Positions 7,724-16,813 of a stretch of DNA of 64,000 bases are shown here, in pieces. How positions within the stretch are numbered: position 1 is the stretch's first letter; the number at the start of each line of letters is the position of its first letter. Source of the stretch: Sphaerochaeta sp. (lineage in GTDB: Bacteria; Spirochaetota; Spirochaetia; Sphaerochaetales; Sphaerochaetaceae); NCBI GenBank assembly GCA_022482495.1, contig JAKVPA010000005.1, positions 124,001 through 188,000 of the forward strand, written 5' to 3'. Under the pieces are notes generated by a model. The model made no database searches, was not told where the DNA came from, and saw only the letters and a program-made list of their open reading frames with translations. The translations under genes were made by a program, and so were the position numbers.

Positions 7724-10700
7724 TCAGAGCGGAGTGAACCGCAGAGAGAGCCGGTAGACACCGGGGCGCACCAGATACGGCTCACGGGTGTCCGGCCCGC
7801 AAGTCGCCGTCCCGACGCCCCGTACCGCCGCGTCCAGATGAAGTTGCCGTCCTTCCCATGGATGAAGCTGGTCGTAATGGGTCGTCTTCCAGAGTTCGTC
7901 ATCGGAGAATGGGCTGAGGTTGAATGAGAACGGGGAGGTCTGGGCGGCTATCCGGATCCCGTTTCCTTGGGTGGTGTACAGCTCCAGATGGCGGATATCA
8001 CTGCGTTCCCCTTGTTCCTGTGGCAGGATATATCCGGTCTCCAGCAGGTCGGCGTTCATCGGTCCGTACTGCCCGATACGGGCGCCACGCTTGCGGTCCG
8101 GATAGGTTTCTTCCGGTCCCAAGCCGAACCAGGAGACCTGGTCCCATTCCGGTTCTATCTGGCAGATGACACCGACACGGGGCAGGTCCTCTACGACGGG
8201 CAGTACTTCGAAGGTGATGTCCACCGTGGCCTGGTGGCCATCGAACGTCCACCGTTGTTCCAGCCGTTCCACCAGCGAGCCATCGTTGGCGTACACGTTG
8301 TGAAGCGTGTAGGTTGTCCCGTCTCCCTGTTGTTTCTCCAGCAATTGGAGATGGAGGTTTTCCAACCCATGGTCAAACCAAGCGCCGAAGGCGCGGGAGG
8401 CGTGGTAGCGTTCCGCCCGCTCTGGATCATCGTGGAGAAGCACCCGGTACTTGTTCTTCAGTCCGTCGTTCTGGGTGGGGCAACGGAACAGGCTGGGGAA
8501 AAGAGGGAGGGAAAGCAGTTCGGCACCGGAAACCTTCAATGAGGCAAGCAGACCGTCTTCGGTGAAGGTGAGGTCCAGGTTTTTCTTCGGCGCAGGGAAG
8601 GCGCGATGGGGCATCGTGTTCAACGGAAATTGTTCCCATGCGGCGAGACTTCCCGCCGCATCCCAGGGCTGGTCGGTCCGGTAGGATATCTCAAAGGTGA
8701 TCCACGCTTCGGTATGGCCCAAACGGTTTTGGATATCTGGCTCCGTCAACGCGGGGATGGATACCTCGGCGCGTTGTCCAGGGGCCAATACCGGTACGTC
8801 CAGCGTCCCGTGGATTGCCTGCCCTTCGTCCGGGTCGGTGACCAGACGCCAGGCAAACCGCAGGTCGGAGGTGTCAGTGAAGTCGCGGAGGTTCTCCACG
8901 ACGAAGGTCCCGGCTGCGGGATGATGGGCGTGGATGGCGATCGGCTGGAACAACTTCCTGCATTCCTCCAGCACCGGTTTCACGTTGCGGTCAGGATCGA
9001 CCAGACCGTTCATGCAGAAGTCCAAATCGGAGGGACGATCTCCAAAATCCCCGCCATACCGCCAGGCGGGATGGCGCAAGGTGGGACGGTCGGGTCCCCC
9101 TGCCGCAAGCGACCGGGATCGGAAGCCGATGGGCTTTTCCTGAGAGTCCACCAACAGGGCTTGGTCCACCCAGTCCCAGATCCATCCCCCCTGGATGCCC
9201 CGGGAGGAGCGGATCACATCCCAGTAGTCGGAAAGGCTGCCGTTGGAGTTGCCCATGGCGTGGCTGTACTCGCACATGATCAAGGGACGAGGATCATCGG
9301 TTGTTTCCGTCTCTCGATCCCATTGTTCCAATACTTCCAATGGGGGATACATCGGACTGATGATGTCCGTGGCGTTCCGTCCACCCCGGAATTTGTCGGG
9401 AGGAAGCTCCTGCATGCCCGCAGGAAGGTGGGTGGCTCCTTCGTAGTGGAGGGGACGGGTGGGATCGACACGCCGGATCCACGCAGCCAGGGCGTCATGG
9501 TTCGGTCCGTATCCGCTCTCGTTGCCCAGTGACCAGATGATCACCGAGGGATGGTTCTTGTCCCGCTCAACCATCCGGCTACCCCGGTCCAGGAAGGCGC
9601 CCAGCCAGCGGCTGTCATGGGCAAGGAGGTCGTAGTAGGCGTGGCACTCGATGTTCGCTTCGTCCATCACGTACAAGCCATAGCGGTCGCACAGTTCGTA
9701 CCATCGTTCGTCGTTGGGGTAGTGGGATGTGCGCACCGCGTTGAAATGGTACTTCTTCATCAACAGGATGTCCTGCACCATCGAGGCGGTGGTCAGCGTT
9801 TTGGCCGTGCACCCGTCATGTTCGTGGCGGTTGACCCCTTTGATCAACACCCGTTTCCCGTTGATCAACAAGGCGCGGTTGGCGATCCTCACCGTCCGGA
9901 TGCCGGTTCGCACGGCGTATGCTTCATTGTTGGCGGTGATGGTCACCGTGTACAACGCAGGATCCTCATGGTTCCACAGATGGGGGTGTCGGACAACAAC
10001 CTCCACCTGGCCTTTCCACCCCCCTTCCGTCCGGTATGCTCCGCCGATACGGATGCTCCTGTGAAAACAGAGCTTGCCGTTTGGATCGTACAGATGGATA
10101 TGGACGGTATGGAGGGCGATGGAAGGAACGGATGCCTTCGGACCGTCAAGATCAAAGGCCACGGCGACCTGGACGATGGCACGTTGGTGGTCGTCGGCAA
10201 CCTGGGTGGTGACGGTCAGGTCGGAGAGGTGGAGGGCCGGCCTGCTGTACAGAAAGAGGCTTCGGTGCAGGCCCCCATACCACCATTGGTCCTGGTCTTC
10301 CACGAACGACGCGTCGCTGTAGCGGACCACCACCAGCACCAGGAGATTCTCGCCTTCGGCAAGCAGATCCGTCACATCGAATTCCGCCGGGAGCCTGGTG
10401 TCCTTGGAAAAACCGGCATGGGTCCCATTGACGTACACATCCAAGAAGCTTTCCGCGCTCCCCACGTGGAGAATCGTCCTCCGGCCGTTCCACGTGGAAG
10501 GGACTGAGAACGTACGGCGGTACACCCCGGTGGGGTTGTGACGCGGCGTGTACGGAGGCCGCTGGGGAAACGGCATCTGGATGTTGGTGTAGTGGGGATG
10601 ATCCCATCCCTGGACCGTCCAGGTTCCCGGGACATGGATGGGATGTGCGTCCATCACGCCGTTCGTCACCGAAACAGGGACGTTTCGTGGACTATCGTAC

Positions 10701-10903
10701 AGGTGGAAATCCCAAATTCCGTCCAGGTTTTGGTACCACGGATGGGAAGAGAGGTCGCGATGCTCGCAGCCATCCCGCGCGTCTTGAAGCGCCTGGGCTT
10801 CCGTGGGGAACGGAAGCATCCCACTTGCGATGGGAAGTCGGTTTTGGGAAAGGCGCTGGGGATCTTCCCACGGCGCCGTGTCCGTGTCATACAGCGGAAG
10901 CAT
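7724..10903 (-). CDS. lacZ: beta-galactosidase, glycoside hydrolase family 2
   Basis: 1059 residues from the ATG at 10903, which has GGAGGGG 6 nt upstream; a longer frame to 10969 would overlap the previous gene by 83 nt. It has the LacZ layout: sugar-binding jelly roll (residues ~50-220, including NLDGIWDF), immunoglobulin-like domain, TIM barrel with acid/base Glu in LGNESGYGPN (about residue 461) and nucleophile Glu in MCEYSHAMGNS (about 545), then the C-terminal beta domain. No signal peptide, so it is cytoplasmic. It hydrolyses terminal beta-galactosides; in this locus the likely source is the galactan/arabinogalactan side chains of rhamnogalacturonan I. It overlaps the upstream unknown gene by 17 nt, so the two are translationally coupled. 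Confidence 0.93.
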   Translation of the reverse strand: MLPLYDTDTAPWEDPQRLSQNRLPIASGMLPFPTEAQALQDARDGCEHRDLSSHPWYQNLDGIWDFHLYDSPRNVPVSVTNGVMDAHPIHVPGTWTVQGWDHPHYTNIQMPFPQRPPYTPRHNPTGVYRRTFSVPSTWNGRRTILHVGSAESFLDVYVNGTHAGFSKDTRLPAEFDVTDLLAEGENLLVLVVVRYSDASFVEDQDQWWYGGLHRSLFLYSRPALHLSDLTVTTQVADDHQRAIVQVAVAFDLDGPKASVPSIALHTVHIHLYDPNGKLCFHRSIRIGGAYRTEGGWKGQVEVVVRHPHLWNHEDPALYTVTITANNEAYAVRTGIRTVRIANRALLINGKRVLIKGVNRHEHDGCTAKTLTTASMVQDILLMKKYHFNAVRTSHYPNDERWYELCDRYGLYVMDEANIECHAYYDLLAHDSRWLGAFLDRGSRMVERDKNHPSVIIWSLGNESGYGPNHDALAAWIRRVDPTRPLHYEGATHLPAGMQELPPDKFRGGRNATDIISPMYPPLEVLEQWDRETETTDDPRPLIMCEYSHAMGNSNGSLSDYWDVIRSSRGIQGGWIWDWVDQALLVDSQEKPIGFRSRSLAAGGPDRPTLRHPAWRYGGDFGDRPSDLDFCMNGLVDPDRNVKPVLEECRKLFQPIAIHAHHPAAGTFVVENLRDFTDTSDLRFAWRLVTDPDEGQAIHGTLDVPVLAPGQRAEVSIPALTEPDIQNRLGHTEAWITFEISYRTDQPWDAAGSLAAWEQFPLNTMPHRAFPAPKKNLDLTFTEDGLLASLKVSGAELLSLPLFPSLFRCPTQNDGLKNKYRVLLHDDPERAERYHASRAFGAWFDHGLENLHLQLLEKQQGDGTTYTLHNVYANDGSLVERLEQRWTFDGHQATVDITFEVLPVVEDLPRVGVICQIEPEWDQVSWFGLGPEETYPDRKRGARIGQYGPMNADLLETGYILPQEQGERSDIRHLELYTTQGNGIRIAAQTSPFSFNLSPFSDDELWKTTHYDQLHPWEGRQLHLDAAVRGVGTATCGPDTREPYLVRPGVYRLSLRFTPL

Positions 10904-13355
10904 GGCGGCCCCTCCAGGGAGTGATCGTCCCACGGTGTTTTTCCGTGTGACGGGGGTAGGTCGTATCATACGACGATCCGTCCAGCTTCTGGTAGTCCCG
11001 TCCTTCCTCCAGCGTACCGATGTTTTGATCCGTCACACGGAGCGTCAGCGCGTTTGGATCGAACTGGATCGCCTGTTGTTTCACGAAGGTGATGAACGAG
11101 ACGAACGAACCGAACTCCGCCGCGTCTCCGCAACGGATGACGACTCCGTGGCGCAGGCCTTGGCTGATCACCTCCTTGTCGCGGTTGGCGCCGGAAGTGG
11201 TTCTTTGGTAGCCTTGGCTGAACCAGACACCCACGTAACTTTCGTCGCTCTCTAGGAACAGGTAGTTTCCGTCCTCCGCCGACGCGTCGTAATCAGGGAG
11301 CGGGGTGTAGGCATGGATGGCGTGGACCAATTCCCCCGGATCGATGTCAAACAGCATCAGCGTCAGGGAACGGTACTGGACGCACTTGGGGATGGTGCCG
11401 TTGCCCGCCCAGTAGCTGGGCCGGTTCTCTCCGCTGAACGCACGTTCTCCGGGATGGTTGACGTAGAACTGGCGGTTTTTCCGTCTGCCGAACGAGACGT
11501 CCTGGACGTGCTGTTGGTGTCCATGGGTGAACGGTTTGAAATTCTGGGCGCACCCGGTGGCGTAGGAATTGGTCTTGAACAGATAGGTGTCCACCCGTTG
11601 CTCTCCTTGTCCGGAGGTGAGTTCCAGATACTCCCCGTCCTCCAGTTGTTCGTTGGTGGTAGGGGGTACGTACGAGGAGAGGGAGAACAACGCCACGGCG
11701 CGGTTTCGCGAGGTCACGTAGCCTTCGTCATAGGCGACGTAATGGAGGAAGCAGGGTTCCACCTGGCAACGCGCTTTCAGGGTCTTTTCGTAGCATCGTC
11801 CGCAGGAGCCGATCATCACGCCGCCGAAGCTGTTGTCTTTGATCACCGAGAAGGTGTAGTCCAACGCGTCGCAGGCTTTTCGTCGAATCTCCGCGTCCGG
11901 CGCTTTCTCGAACAGGGTGAACAGGCCGATCAAATCGACCGGCAGGTAGGTGGCGCTGTTCCATTCGGCGTAGTGGTACGTTTCGAACTGCTTGAACCAG
12001 GAGAGGAGACGTTTCCGTCCCAACGCCTCCTGCTCCTTCCCCGTCCTGCCGCTTGCGGTGAACGTTCGGTCGGGGAAGAGGTGTCCGGCCAGATACTGGG
12101 CGGCGTGGAACAGGAACGCGTGGTTTTCGGAGAAATACCACATGACGTCGTTGCCCGGTTCGTCGATCCAGTAGCGGAAATCCAAAATCGTCCGGACCGC
12201 TTCCTGGTACAGCGCCTCGTCGTACATGCTCCGTTGGTCCTGGATGCTCCACAGAAGCGGGACGATGACGAAATCGGAACAGTCTTCCTTTCGCTGGATC
12301 TTGCCCAGGCTGTTGTGGATGAAACGCAGTGCATCCTCGGTCATCTTCCCTTTGCGCTGGAGGATCGCCATGGCACGGGTGATGTGCTCTTCCCCGGAGC
12401 CGCAGATGAAATCCAGGGCGAATTCCTTCCGTTTCTTCACGCCAAGCCGGGTGGGGACCTTCATCAGTTTCGCCGGGCTGAGGGAGAGGAACAGCCTGCG
12501 CTGCACCGGATGTCCTCCGAGCTGACATCCCAGGTCGACGTGGTAGGCCCCGACGGAAGAGGAGGCGCAGTCGGCCACCACCAGGGAGCCCTGGCCGGGC
12601 TGTACGGTGAAGTGGTCGGCGCCTTTCCAAGGACCGCCGTCACCGCTTGCAGCGAAGGTGAGTTCCAACGGTTCCTTCAGGATGGTGCCGTCGAAACGGA
12701 GCTCCACCTTTCCTTCTTCATAGACCTCGTGTTCGAAGGAACAGCTTCGCAGGAACCGTTCCTTTTCCAGAATCTCCTGAGGATCCAGTTCGCTCTGCAG
12801 CACTCCTTGGATCGGTGTTTCCCCGACGTAGCGGAATTCAAAGTAGAAGAACACGTCCCGTTCGGCCAGGTCATCGGCGTACACTTCGATCTGATGGACT
12901 CCCTTGGCAAGGTCCAGTTCGAGACGTGTGGTCCCGGGAATGTTCCGGGTATAGGGGGCGAAGGTGATCGTTGGTTTCCCGTCCACCCATACCTTGATGC
13001 CGCCGCAGGTGTAGATGTCGAAGGGATAGCGTCCTTCGTCCACATCAATCCAGGTGATGGCGTTGACGGACAGGATGTGGGGTGTGTGGAGAAAGCCGGA
13101 GAAGTCGATCCGGTTGTTCTCGAACGGAAAGGTGATATGCTCGTAGGATCCTTCGTACCGGGTGATGGCGGAGAGATCATGGGTGGCGAGGAACGCCGTG
13201 CGGACCGGGTAGACGATCTGCACATACGCCTCTCCCGTGTTCACCGGCGCGTCGAAGGTAGCGTACGGAGCGGAGAACGGCTCTTTTCTGCATGACGTGG
13301 TTTTCCAACGCGTGACGCTTTCGTTGGTGGCGATCTGATACCTCAATGCTTGCAT
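10887..13355 (-). CDS. uncharacterised 822-residue protein, predicted (alpha/alpha)6 carbohydrate-active enzyme
   Basis: Start taken at ATG 13355 (MQALRYQIATNES), with GAGAGG about 10 nt upstream. There is no signal peptide, so it should be cytoplasmic. The N-terminal ~330 residues are beta-rich and contain Trp/Tyr-rich sandwich-like sequence. The middle (~360-560) is helical with WYFSENHAFLFHAAQYLAG (residues ~405-424), EWNSATY (~463) and GRCYEK (~519). The SENH and EWNS blocks resemble conserved motifs of uncharacterised toroid proteins related to polysaccharide lyases and GH88/GH105-like enzymes. The C-terminal part (~600-822) is beta-rich. It is coupled to lacZ and divergent from araC. 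Activity on rhamnogalacturonan side chains or uronosides is an inference; I cannot assign a family. Confidence 0.8.
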   Translation of the reverse strand: MQALRYQIATNESVTRWKTTSCRKEPFSAPYATFDAPVNTGEAYVQIVYPVRTAFLATHDLSAITRYEGSYEHITFPFENNRIDFSGFLHTPHILSVNAITWIDVDEGRYPFDIYTCGGIKVWVDGKPTITFAPYTRNIPGTTRLELDLAKGVHQIEVYADDLAERDVFFYFEFRYVGETPIQGVLQSELDPQEILEKERFLRSCSFEHEVYEEGKVELRFDGTILKEPLELTFAASGDGGPWKGADHFTVQPGQGSLVVADCASSSVGAYHVDLGCQLGGHPVQRRLFLSLSPAKLMKVPTRLGVKKRKEFALDFICGSGEEHITRAMAILQRKGKMTEDALRFIHNSLGKIQRKEDCSDFVIVPLLWSIQDQRSMYDEALYQEAVRTILDFRYWIDEPGNDVMWYFSENHAFLFHAAQYLAGHLFPDRTFTASGRTGKEQEALGRKRLLSWFKQFETYHYAEWNSATYLPVDLIGLFTLFEKAPDAEIRRKACDALDYTFSVIKDNSFGGVMIGSCGRCYEKTLKARCQVEPCFLHYVAYDEGYVTSRNRAVALFSLSSYVPPTTNEQLEDGEYLELTSGQGEQRVDTYLFKTNSYATGCAQNFKPFTHGHQQHVQDVSFGRRKNRQFYVNHPGERAFSGENRPSYWAGNGTIPKCVQYRSLTLMLFDIDPGELVHAIHAYTPLPDYDASAEDGNYLFLESDESYVGVWFSQGYQRTTSGANRDKEVISQGLRHGVVIRCGDAAEFGSFVSFITFVKQQAIQFDPNALTLRVTDQNIGTLEEGRDYQKLDGSSYDTTYPRHTEKHRGTITPWRGRHASAV

Positions 13356-13398
13356 GGTACAACAACCTCTCAAAGGTATCATATCGCATGTGGCGCTA

Positions 13399-13416
13399 AA
13401 AACCACGACATATTTG
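13399..13416 (+). promoter_or_regulatory. candidate regulator site, element A copy 1
   Basis: AAAACCACGACATATTTG lies between the divergent 822-residue gene and araC. It matches 15 of 18 bases with the element at 14471-14488 upstream of GH28, in the same orientation. Probably a half-site for the local AraC regulator; inferred from the repeat alone. Confidence 0.35.
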
Positions 13417-13470
13417 CCGTGTTGCTGACTCTTCCTTGCATTTCTTGTTTCCTCTTCGTATGATGGGGCT

Positions 13471-14452
13471 ATGGATGGAGCATCACCAGAGTTTCGGGAA
13501 GGCGCCTGTTACGATCTGAACAAGGATTCGGACAGTCTGTTCCTTCACTTCGATTATGACGTGCGGAGCGCCCAGGTCAACATGGAGTTCCAGCACTTCC
13601 ACCGGTATTACGAGATGTTCATCCTCTGTGACAAGGAGGCGGGACACTTGGTGGAAGGCCGGTACTATGCCTTGGTGGAGGGGGACATCGTCCTGCTCAA
13701 GCCGGGGTGTCTGCACAAATCAATCTATTTCGAAGGCGGTCCGGTACGGAGGTTGATCATCGCCTTCTCCCTGCCGCAGGAGCATGGGCTTGCCTACAGC
13801 ATCCGGGGTGTGCTGTCCCTGTTCAACATGGAGAATCCTGTAATCAGGTCTGTCACCGGAGAAGAAGATTGAGTTGTTCCAGATGCTGGATGAGATCGCC
13901 GCGGCCAAACGGAACAAGGAGCAGTACTCCGATCTGTACATGTTCTCCCATTTCTGTGATTTCCTGTACGCGTTGAAGGCGGCGGCCGCCCACAATCTGT
14001 ATGAGAACAAGGAGCTGGGGGAGATGGCACATAAGATCAACACCATCGCCAGCTACATCCACACCCACTACACCGAGCCGATCTCCCTGGAACAGCTGTC
14101 CGAGCATTTCTCCATCTCCGATTGCTACCTGTCCCGCAAGTTCAAGGAAGTGTTGGGCTTCCCATTGATCCAGTACATCCAGATGACCCGTGTGCGAGGC
14201 GCCCAGCGGCTCCTTCTGACCACCGACCAGAGCATCCAGGACGTGGCGGAGCGGTGCGGGTTCGCGTCGTTCTCCCAGTTCAACCGGGTGTTTGACAAGT
14301 ACTGTGGTGTCTCTCCCCGAACGTTCCGGAAGATGGGCAGGGAGGGGAAGGCCGAGCTGCGCAGCCTGCGCTTGGAGAATGTCGCCGAGACGACCGGCTA
14401 CAGCGGCTACCAACAGCAGATCCAGCAGAAAACATCGCAAGATATGCGATAA
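13471..14452 (+). CDS. AraC-family regulator, frameshifted near 13858
   Basis: The N-terminal cupin-type effector domain (residues ~30-125, FHRYYEMFI, GDIVLLKPG, HKS) and the C-terminal pair of helix-turn-helix motifs (LEQLSEHFSISDCYLSRKF, then IQDVAERCGFASFSQFNRVF) lie in different frames. Removing one G from the GG at 13858-13859 restores TEKKIELFQML and gives a 326-residue protein of normal family length. AraC activators of this type bind a sugar and switch on catabolic genes. It sits between the lacZ unit (divergent) and GH28, the natural position for the pectin-locus regulator. As written, translation ends at 13872 before the DNA-binding domain. Confidence 0.85.
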
Positions 14453-14464
14453 ATCATCCTGTTT
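14445..14464 (+). promoter_or_regulatory. candidate operator, element B copy 1 (85 bp before GH28 start)
   Basis: TGCGATAA starting at 14445 is exactly 85 bp upstream of the GH28 ATG. The same octamer starts exactly 85 bp upstream of the ABC permease ATG (15828). Similarity continues with TCC/TGTTT and an AAAA block at +27. Together with ATCGCA at 14434 it forms a 6+6 inverted repeat with a 5-bp spacer. It overlaps the araC stop codon. Confidence 0.42.
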
Positions 14465-14470
14465 CCGGGG

Positions 14471-14488
14471 AAAACCACAATATCTTTG
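14471..14488 (+). promoter_or_regulatory. candidate regulator site, element A copy 2
   Basis: AAAACCACAATATCTTTG, 15/18 identical to 13399-13416, placed 16 bp before a possible -10 (TATGAT at 14504-14509) of the GH28 gene. This is where an AraC-type activator would contact RNA polymerase. Confidence 0.35.
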
Positions 14489-14529
14489 AGGGGTGAACCG
14501 TACTATGATGAGCTCGTCGGAGGTATGAC

Positions 14530-15813
14530 ATGCACGTGGTGAGGAACGCCGTCGGAGACGGAAAAGCGAATGACACCCAGGCGGTGCAGGATGCATTGGA
14601 TCTGGGCGGCGTGGTGGTGTTGGAAAGCGGGAAGACGTACCGGTGCGGCTCGCTTCGCATCCATTCGGAAACCGAGCTGTGCATTGAGACCGGGGGCGGT
14701 GTTGCTTGCAAGCGACGACATCAGGGACTACCTGTCCCCGGGGGGCATCGACACGGATGAGAACCGGAGGGTCGGTACTCCCGTGACCCGCAAGCCCGGC
14801 TTCGTGTTCCTCCATGCCACGGGAGAACGGAACATCACGCTTTCCGGCGGCGGGGTGATCGACGGCTGTTGCGACGCGTTCGTCCATCGGACCAGTGCCG
14901 TATCATCGCGCGGGCAGTTTCTATCCCCGTCCCACCATGGTCTATCTGGAAGGCTGCGCGCACGTGTCCGTCCAAGGTCTGACGTTTCGCAGGGCACCGT
15001 TCTGGACGCTGCACATCGCAGGCTGCGACAACGTGCAGGTGGTGGGCGTGACCATCGATAACCCGCTGGACGTGGCCAACAGCGACGGCATTGATCCGGA
15101 CCACAGCCAGAATGTCCGGATCGTGGGGTGCCACATCCAGTGCGCCGATGACTGCATCTGCTTGAAGAACACCATCGGCAACGACGAATACCATCCGACG
15201 CGCAACGTGATCATCGCGGACTGCACGCTGACCTCCACCAGCGCGGCGCTGAAGATCGGGACGGAAGGGGTTGCGGATTTTGAGAACCTGCTGGTCGAGA
15301 ACTGCATCATCACCGGCTCCAACCGGGGCGTCTCCCTGCAGATCCGCGATGGCGGGTCGGTGCGACAACGTCCGTTTCAGCAATCTGATCATTGAAACGC
15401 GGCGCTTCAGCCAGGAGTGGTGGGGAACGGCCGAGCCAATTTCCATCACCTGTCGCGACCGTGATCCCCAGACGCGGTGCGGTACGGTCTCCCATGTGGT
15501 GTTCGAGCATATCCAGGCCACCGGGGAGAACGGCGTGCTCTGCTACGCCGACCGTCCGGGCGCCATCTCCGACATTGTCTTTCGGGACGTGCGGGTGACG
15601 CTCCGGAAGACCAGCAAGTGGGATGTGGAGGGCCATGACCTCCGGCCCGGCTATCAGGAGCCTTCGCTCCTCAGGGAAAAGGTCCACCCGTTTACGTTTG
15701 TGCGGTGCGCCGACATCACGCTGGATGGGGTGACGACACAGGGGGAAGGTTCCTGCCCGGCGTTTGCGGCGGAACCGCTCTCTGTGGAGGACAGTACGGT
15801 AAAAAATCGGTGA
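14530..15813 (+). CDS. glycoside hydrolase family 28 (polygalacturonase-like), three frameshifts
   Basis: GGAGG precedes the ATG. Four consecutive frame segments join into one 426-residue GH28 protein if single inserted bases are removed at the G5 run 14692-14696, at the GG 14889-14890 and within 15354-15360. The parallel beta-helix carries NSDGIDPD and DDCICLK (catalytic Asp residues of GH28) and a later NRGVSLQ. GH28 enzymes hydrolyse alpha-1,4-galacturonan or rhamnogalacturonan; with no signal peptide, this one should be a cytoplasmic exo-acting enzyme on imported oligomers. It lies directly after araC and before the ABC importer. If the sequence is right as given, the gene is dead; the perfect continuity across all three joins argues for sequence error. 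Confidence 0.85.
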
Positions 15814-15827
15814 AAGAGAAAAAGAAA

Positions 15828-15853
15828 TGCGATAATTTTCCTTGTTTGTCGCA
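15828..15853 (+). promoter_or_regulatory. candidate operator, element B copy 2 (85 bp before ABC start)
   Basis: TGCGATAA at 15828 matches element B copy 1 in sequence and in distance to the start codon (85 bp). TCGCA at 15849-15853 closes a TGCGA-N16-TCGCA inverted repeat. The surrounding ~99-bp gap is AT-rich, unlike the coding DNA, which is consistent with a promoter. Confidence 0.42.
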
Positions 15854-15912
15854 AAAATATGGGAATTATTTACTACGAACCCATGATAGCGTGGAATGGT
15901 GAGGAGAAAGGA

Positions 15913-16803
15913 ATGAAAGCCAGGGAAAAGCGGAATCCACTGGATCACAATCAAAAATGGGCCTTGTTTTTTTGTGCCCCGAACATGCTGTTTTTTCTCG
16001 TGTTTTTTGTGGTGCCAGCCTCCATCGGGCTTTGGTATTCCTTCACCAACTACAACGGTTTGAAGCGGATGGACTATGTTGGCTGGGCCAACTACGCCAA
16101 TCTCCTGCATGATTCCGAGTTCTGGATGGTGTTGGGAAATACGGTGAAATATGTACTCGTCTCGGTGCCGATCGGGTACGTGGTATCGTTGTTGCTTGCC
16201 TTGTTGCTCTCCGATGAGACGATCAAGGGCAATTCGTTCACCCGGGTACTGGTCTACTGGCCGACGTTGATCTCCACCATCATGGTTGGTCTTACCTGGA
16301 AATGGATTTTCAGCGAAACGTTCGGCGTCGCCAACTATCTGTTGCAGGCCATCGGCGCCGAGCCGGTGAAGTGGTTCTCCAAGAGCGGTCCCGCGTTCTG
16401 GACGACCGTCGTGGCAAGCGTATGGTCGGGATGCGGCGTCAGCATGTTGATCTTCCTGGGGGGCATCAAGCAGATCCCCGCCGAACACTATGACGCGGCG
16501 AAGATTGATGGCGCCAATCGCGTCCAGTCGTTCTTTGCCATCACGCTTCCCGCGCTCCGGCCGGTGTCGTTCATGATCATCATGACGTCCATCATCAACG
16601 CGTTCAAGGTCTTCGCCATGATCCTGACGTTGACCAACGGCGGCCCGGGAACGGGGACGACGTACATCATCCAGTACATCTATACCACGGGATTCGACAA
16701 AATGAAGGTCGGCTATTCCAGCGCGGCTTCCATGATTATGTTCGTCCTTCTTCTGGTCATCTCTTTGATCCAGACGAGAATCAACGAACGCTATTCGGAT
16801 TGA
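15913..16803 (+). CDS. ABC sugar permease, MalF/UgpA type
   Basis: 296 residues from the ATG at 15913 (MKAREKRNPLD), which has GAGAAAGGA directly upstream; an earlier ATG at 15859 lacks a ribosome site. Six hydrophobic segments are evident, starting LFFCAPNMLFFLVFFVVPA. The EAA loop that docks the ATPase reads EHYDAAKIDGANRVQSF near residue 195. It is an inner-membrane half of a carbohydrate importer, together with the next permease and the binding protein. No ATPase gene is nearby. The locus suggests pectin-derived oligosaccharides as substrate. Confidence 0.92.
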   Translation: MKAREKRNPLDHNQKWALFFCAPNMLFFLVFFVVPASIGLWYSFTNYNGLKRMDYVGWANYANLLHDSEFWMVLGNTVKYVLVSVPIGYVVSLLLALLLSDETIKGNSFTRVLVYWPTLISTIMVGLTWKWIFSETFGVANYLLQAIGAEPVKWFSKSGPAFWTTVVASVWSGCGVSMLIFLGGIKQIPAEHYDAAKIDGANRVQSFFAITLPALRPVSFMIIMTSIINAFKVFAMILTLTNGGPGTGTTYIIQYIYTTGFDKMKVGYSSAASMIMFVLLLVISLIQTRINERYSD

Positions 16804-16813
16804 GGAGGGGATC

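Noticed and set aside
11313-13295. 660-codon plus-strand frame opposite the 822-residue unknown protein
   Set aside because: I weighed which strand is real. The minus frame has a ribosome site, coupling to lacZ and structured SENH/EWNS blocks; the plus frame is repetitive Val/Gly/Arg/Gln sequence.
16302-16493. Small plus-strand frame inside the first permease gene
   Set aside because: Lies entirely within a real gene in another frame, with no ribosome site.
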